A stretch of DNA of 17,450 bases from Lachnospiraceae bacterium (GTDB lineage Bacteria > Bacillota > Clostridia > Lachnospirales > Lachnospiraceae): NCBI GenBank assembly GCA_021202715.1, contig JAJQCL010000118.1:7096-24545 (forward strand), in the 5' to 3' direction. Shown in pieces: positions 14,370 through 17,450 of this stretch (position 1 is its first letter; every line of letters starts with the position of its first letter). The position numbers and the translations under genes were made by a program. Below the pieces are notes generated by a model, which worked only from the letters and a program-made list of their open reading frames with translations, made no database searches and had not been told where the DNA came from.

Positions 14370-14756
14370 TCACCCGGCTCCCAGGAGCTCTGTCAGAAGA
14401 TCCCACAGGGCCAGGAGGACGGGGAGACTGACCGCACAAACCATCCATTTGCCTGCCAGCTCCACCTGGCTCCCGAGAGAACCATGCCCTGCATCGCGGC
14501 AGAGGCCCGCGGTCAGCTCCGCCACATAGGTGATTCCCAGAACCTTGAGCAGGATTTCCATATACAGTTCGCTGATACCCAGTGAATCTCCCAGCTCCGT
14601 AAGCCACACCAGCACTCTCTCCGCCGTTCCAAAGAACAGTCCCAGGATCAGAACGGACGCCGCCAGCGTCAGAGTTGGAACAAAATCCGGCTTCACGGTC
14701 CGCAGACAACCGGCCAGCAGAACAGCCGTCAGAGCAATTCCACAGATTCGTATCAC
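14370..14756 (-). CDS. spoIIIAD: Stage III sporulation protein AD
   Basis: Small polytopic membrane protein of the SpoIIIA complex, paired with SpoIIIAC, to which it is related. The 128 residues contain four hydrophobic helices (about 4-19, 27-45, 61-86 and 101-124). Family-typical segments are VPTLTLAASVLILG and the ELYMEILLKVLGITYVAELTAGLCRDAG stretch near residues 63-90. The start is GTG 14756, with GGGAGG 7 nt upstream. It ends 12 nt before spoIIIAE. Looks intact. Confidence 0.92.
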   Translation of the reverse strand: MIRICGIALTAVLLAGCLRTVKPDFVPTLTLAASVLILGLFFGTAERVLVWLTELGDSLGISELYMEILLKVLGITYVAELTAGLCRDAGHGSLGSQVELAGKWMVCAVSLPVLLALWDLLTELLGAG

Positions 14757-14820
14757 AGCGCACCTCCCATTTCGATTTCCGGCGCAGGATTACAGTCCGG
14801 AGGATGCCTTTCCCCGGTCC

Positions 14821-15015
14821 TCAGAGTGCGAAGAGCTCCTGCATCGTCTCAAACAATTCATAGATATACGGGAGAATCCAGTACAGCACCAGCAATAATC
14901 CGGCCAGGCTCGTCAGAAAGGCCTGCTCTTCCCGGCCGCTGTGCTTTAAGACCTGTCCAAGCACAGAGACGAGGATGCCCACCGCCGCGATTTTAAACAG
15001 AAGATTGACTGTCAT
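14821..15015 (-). CDS. spoIIIAC: Stage III sporulation protein AC
   Basis: Very small membrane protein of the SpoIIIA complex: 64 residues against 68 in B. subtilis. It has two hydrophobic helices (about 4-22 and 33-52) joined by the family's short polar loop KHSGREEQA. The ATG at 15015 follows AAAGGGGGCGG. The frame stays open further upstream to 15153 but that extension overlaps spoIIIAB and is not expected to be translated. A 50-nt gap separates it from spoIIIAB. Confidence 0.9.
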   Translation of the reverse strand: MTVNLLFKIAAVGILVSVLGQVLKHSGREEQAFLTSLAGLLLVLYWILPYIYELFETMQELFAL

Positions 15016-15065
15016 ATCCGCCCCCTTTACGATACAGCCCTGACGAAGGGTATGCTCCGCGCCAT

Positions 15066-15596
15066 TTACACCAGAAGCAGCACCAGAAAGGCTCCTGCCG
15101 CCAGTCCCAGGCAGCGGCAGACCTTCTGCTTTTCCTGCTTCTCCCGGCGGCATTCCTCAGTGCGCCGCCCCCACTCCGCCAGAAAGCCGTCCAGCAGCTC
15201 GACCTGCATATCCAGGTCGAGATAGCCCAGGTTCCTCCCCAGACCCAGCAGACACGTCCAGTCCTCCCGCCGATACTGCTCCCGGGGAAGCGCATCCAGC
15301 TCCGCGGCCCATAATTCCTGAAAACGTTCTCCTTCCTGTGCCTCCATGCGCCGGGAAAGATTCCGCAGGACATCCGCCCATGGTTTGTCTACCTGATCGG
15401 AAACCTGCAGAAAAACATGCCCCAATGGGATTCCGGCCACACGGATCTCCCCACGGATCTTCCAGATCACCGTCGAGATCTCTTCCATGGAACGGACTCT
15501 CTCCCCCAGAGCCTCGCTGTGCTGCCACCCTGTCCCCGTACAACCCATCAGAATCAGCAACGATCCCAGAAGCCTGAGATTTACCGCCATCCCCAT
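15066..15596 (-). CDS. spoIIIAB: Stage III sporulation protein AB
   Basis: Membrane-anchored component of the SpoIIIA complex, related to GspF-type secretion proteins, thought to work with the SpoIIIAA ATPase. It has 176 residues (171 in B. subtilis): an N-terminal hydrophobic helix (about 6-20), a helical cytosolic-type region (SMEEISTVIWKIRGEI, IPLGHVF), and a C-terminal hydrophobic helix (about 158-175). Start chosen at ATG 15596, just after GAGGAGG; ATG 15590 is an alternative, giving 174 residues. It overlaps spoIIIAA by 16 nt. The N-terminal LMGC resembles a weak lipobox. Confidence 0.9.
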   Translation of the reverse strand: MGMAVNLRLLGSLLILMGCTGTGWQHSEALGERVRSMEEISTVIWKIRGEIRVAGIPLGHVFLQVSDQVDKPWADVLRNLSRRMEAQEGERFQELWAAELDALPREQYRREDWTCLLGLGRNLGYLDLDMQVELLDGFLAEWGRRTEECRREKQEKQKVCRCLGLAAGAFLVLLLV

Positions 15597-16531
15597 GCCG
15601 CCTCCTCTCCCAATTCCGTTCGGAGACGCCAGCGGACGCGGCCGGAGCCGGTTCGCTCGAGAAATACGAGATGCCGGAACAAATGCTCCCGCAGCAGGCG
15701 ATCCAGCCCCGGCTTGCCGCGCAGCTCCTCCCACGATCCGGCATGCACCGTGGCCAGCACCTGACAGCCGCAGGTGACCGCCAGCTCCAGCGCAGCCAGA
15801 TCCTCCACGGTCCCGATCTCATCCACCGCCAGTACCTGAGGATTCATCGTGCGGATCATCTGCGTCATTCCTTCCGCTTTGGGACAGCCGTCAAGGACGT
15901 CCGTATTCCGACCCACATCATTCTGCGGCAGACCCTGATAGCAGGCAGCGATCTCCGAACGCTCGTCCACCAGAGACACGCGGACTCCCGCCCGGCCGTC
16001 ACCGCCGTCGGAGAGACGGCGTACCAGATCGCGCAGCAGTGTCGTCTTACCGCAGCCGGGCGGCGAAGCCAGAAGGACATGACAGAGCCCGTCCGCATAG
16101 AGCCTGGGATAGAGGGCATCGGCACAGCCCGGTACCTGCCTGGCGACCCGGATGTTCAGTCCCTGGATATATTTCAGCCCGCGCACCTTCCCTTCCGCGA
16201 CGACGGTCTTCCCGCAGAGGCCGACCCGGTGGCCGCCGCGCACCGTGATAAATCCCTGGCGCAGCTCCTCGGCATAGGCATACCGGGAGTAGCTGCTGAC
16301 ATACTCCATCGTCTCCGCCATGTCCGACTCTGAGATGAGCATCCCCTCCTCCCACCGCGTCGTCAACTGTCCGGCTGCCGTCAGATAGTAATTCCCGTTC
16401 TCCATCGTCACCGCCAGAGGCTGTCCGACCCGCAGACGGATCTCCTCCACCCGGTCAAAAAAATCCGCCCCTGCCTGATTCAGGCCGGAGCGGATTCGCT
16501 TCGCACATATACGGTTCCATTCTCTTTCCAT
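15581..16531 (-). CDS. spoIIIAA: Stage III sporulation protein AA (ATPase)
   Basis: Cytosolic secretion-type ATPase that energises the SpoIIIA complex in the mother cell. The 316-residue form starts at ATG 16531. Walker A SPPGCGKTT lies at about 156-164 and Walker B VLAVDEIGT at 233-241, with the family block GLCGKTVV before and ATVHAGSWEEL after. The start is uncertain. AGGAG lies about 14 nt before this ATG, an unusually long spacing. A TTG at 16558 in the same frame has no ribosome-binding site but would give 325 residues. ATG is preferred because it leaves an N-terminal length near that of relatives. First gene of the operon. Confidence 0.9.
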   Translation of the reverse strand: MEREWNRICAKRIRSGLNQAGADFFDRVEEIRLRVGQPLAVTMENGNYYLTAAGQLTTRWEEGMLISESDMAETMEYVSSYSRYAYAEELRQGFITVRGGHRVGLCGKTVVAEGKVRGLKYIQGLNIRVARQVPGCADALYPRLYADGLCHVLLASPPGCGKTTLLRDLVRRLSDGGDGRAGVRVSLVDERSEIAACYQGLPQNDVGRNTDVLDGCPKAEGMTQMIRTMNPQVLAVDEIGTVEDLAALELAVTCGCQVLATVHAGSWEELRGKPGLDRLLREHLFRHLVFLERTGSGRVRWRLRTELGEEAAWGWR

Positions 16532-16576
16532 TGAACCAACCCGCTCTCCTACCCTCAATATATTGACAGGTAAACG

Positions 16577-16606
16577 GATTTATGCCACGGGAATGATAAA
16601 AATGAA
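16577..16606 (-). promoter_or_regulatory. Candidate sigma-E promoter of the spoIIIA operon
   Basis: On the minus strand, TTCATTTT (16606-16599), a 14-nt spacer and CATAAATC (16584-16577) resemble the mother-cell sigma-E pattern (TCATATT-like -35; CATACAAT-like -10). It lies 45 nt before the preferred spoIIIAA start. SpoIIIA operons are sigma-E dependent in B. subtilis. The match is imperfect, so this is a candidate only. Confidence 0.5.
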
Positions 16607-16666
16607 TTTCTCTTCACTGCCAAAATTACAGGCAGCCTCCTCAGTGACGAAAGGAGAAGAAACTCT

Positions 16667-17450
16667 TCAGCCAAACGTCACCTGCTCGCGGATGGGCGCG
16701 GCCGCTTCAATCTTCTCGGCGTAGAGCACAGGTCCCTCCTCGCCGTAGGCCTTGACGAACTCCTTCTCCACGCGGGCTGTCAGGGTAATCCACTGACGGG
16801 ATTTCCAGTGCAAGGCCTCCGGGCTCTTGCACAGGTATCCCAGAAAGATCATATCCGCTTCACAGCAGTTCATGGCCATACGACCGGGGATGAAGCAGTC
16901 ACCGGGCATCCGCCGCTGCTTATGCACCATCGCGGTGAAGCGCACCTTCTTGCCGACGTAGCGGTCCGGGTTCTCCGAGGCGTCCAGGAACCAGATCCCG
17001 TACTCATCGTCCTTCAGGTCGATCACCGGCGCCTCCAGATCATAGGGCAGATCCTCGGCAATAAAGGCGTCCAGTTCGCCTTCATCGTCCTCGAAGACCA
17101 CCTCCGCACCGGGATTGATGGATTTAAAAATTCTCTTCATGCCGGCCAGATCCATGGAGGCATCGCAGCGGTTGCAGATGATGACCTCCGAATTCCGGGC
17201 CATATTTCCGAAGATAGAGCGCATGTTGTTGAAATAGGTGCCAAACGTGGAGCCGTCCACCATCATCAACTGCTGGTGCAGGAACCAGCCTTCCGGCAGC
17301 TGCAGATCCTGGGGATTCCACATGCCGTAGTATTCGATAATGACCCGCTCGGCGTCGTGCTCCTCCCGAAGCTCCTCCATATGCTCGGGAGCCAGCTCCT
17401 CCTGGGAGTCAATCACAACCGGGATCGTCCGGTTCCAGGCCAGCATCTCA
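16667..17450 (-). CDS. CobW-like G3E GTPase joined to a DUF1980/TIGR03943-like domain (partial, N-terminus off right edge)
   Basis: The 260 visible codons are the C-terminal part of a protein whose frame is still open at the right edge; the internal Met at 17446 is probably not the start. The first ~135 residues look like the second half of a G3E (CobW/HypB/UreG) GTPase: strand and loop VIIEYYGMW, then a G4-type nucleotide specificity motif ICNRCD where NKxD is usual. After a hinge (YDLEAPVIDLKDDEYGIW) comes a domain with YVGKKVRFTAMV and GRMAMNCCEADMIFLGYLC, matching the cysteine-containing signature of the DUF1980/TIGR03943 permease-subunit family. G3E GTPases are metal chaperones, often for zinc. 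A metal-homeostasis role is likely but the substrate is not shown. No clear terminator follows. Confidence 0.7.
   Translation of the reverse strand, partial: EMLAWNRTIPVVIDSQEELAPEHMEELREEHDAERVIIEYYGMWNPQDLQLPEGWFLHQQLMMVDGSTFGTYFNNMRSIFGNMARNSEVIICNRCDASMDLAGMKRIFKSINPGAEVVFEDDEGELDAFIAEDLPYDLEAPVIDLKDDEYGIWFLDASENPDRYVGKKVRFTAMVHKQRRMPGDCFIPGRMAMNCCEADMIFLGYLCKSPEALHWKSRQWITLTARVEKEFVKAYGEEGPVLYAEKIEAAAPIREQVTFG

Noticed and set aside
14239..14763. Minus-strand 174-codon frame over spoIIIAD
   Set aside because: Gly/Arg-rich shadow of spoIIIAD and the start of spoIIIAE, with no family resemblance.
15016..15153. N-terminal extension of SpoIIIAC to 15153
   Set aside because: It overlaps spoIIIAB, gives a protein much longer than the ~65-residue family, and the ATG at 15015 has a ribosome-binding site.

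Overview
The window looks like a chromosomal segment of a spore-forming (or recently spore-forming) Clostridia, most like a high-GC Lachnospiraceae. The evidence is a complete spoIIIAA-AH gene order, a radical-SAM / DUF2344 / RNase G gene trio typical of Clostridia, an McsA-ClpC pair, strong purine-rich Shine-Dalgarno sites and consensus sigma-A promoters. Genus and species cannot be told from what is visible. No tRNA, rRNA, CRISPR array or insertion sequence was seen. No stretch longer than 300 bases lacks a gene.

Layout. (1) 1-3546, minus: a tightly overlapping operon of a TIGR03960-type radical SAM protein, a DUF2344 partner and RNase G; RNase G runs off the left edge. (2) 3580-5167, minus: a two-gene cassette of an HTH regulator and a HipA-like kinase. 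It is visibly AT-richer than its surroundings and has its own near-consensus promoter, with a perfect 20-bp palindrome in it. (3) 5250-7264, plus: a divergently transcribed ABC-F ATPase. (4) 7301-7769, plus: a small coiled-coil protein made of exact heptad (21-nt) repeats, with its own promoter and terminator. (5) 7855-11274, minus: an mcsA-like / clpC / marR operon behind a perfect TTGACA-17-TATAAT promoter. (6) 11285-16606, minus: the spoIIIA operon (AA, AB, AC, AD, AE, AF, AG, AH) with a plausible sigma-E promoter and a terminator. (7) 16667-17450, minus: the C-terminal part of a CobW-like GTPase joined to a DUF1980/TIGR03943-like domain, cut by the right edge.

Functionally, the spoIIIA genes encode the mother-cell side of the SpoIIIA-SpoIIQ feeding-tube complex that supports the forespore after engulfment. 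The most striking observation is an in-frame TAG at 13701-13703 that splits spoIIIAE while everything on either side remains open and recognisable. Either sporulation is (recently) broken in this strain, or the codon is a sequencing error, or it is read through. The McsA-ClpC-MarR operon would be a proteolysis/stress module in which a cysteine-rich MarR may take the regulatory place usually held by CtsR. The HTH-kinase cassette is the best candidate for a horizontally acquired toxin-antitoxin-like unit, and it now sits directly upstream of a housekeeping operon.
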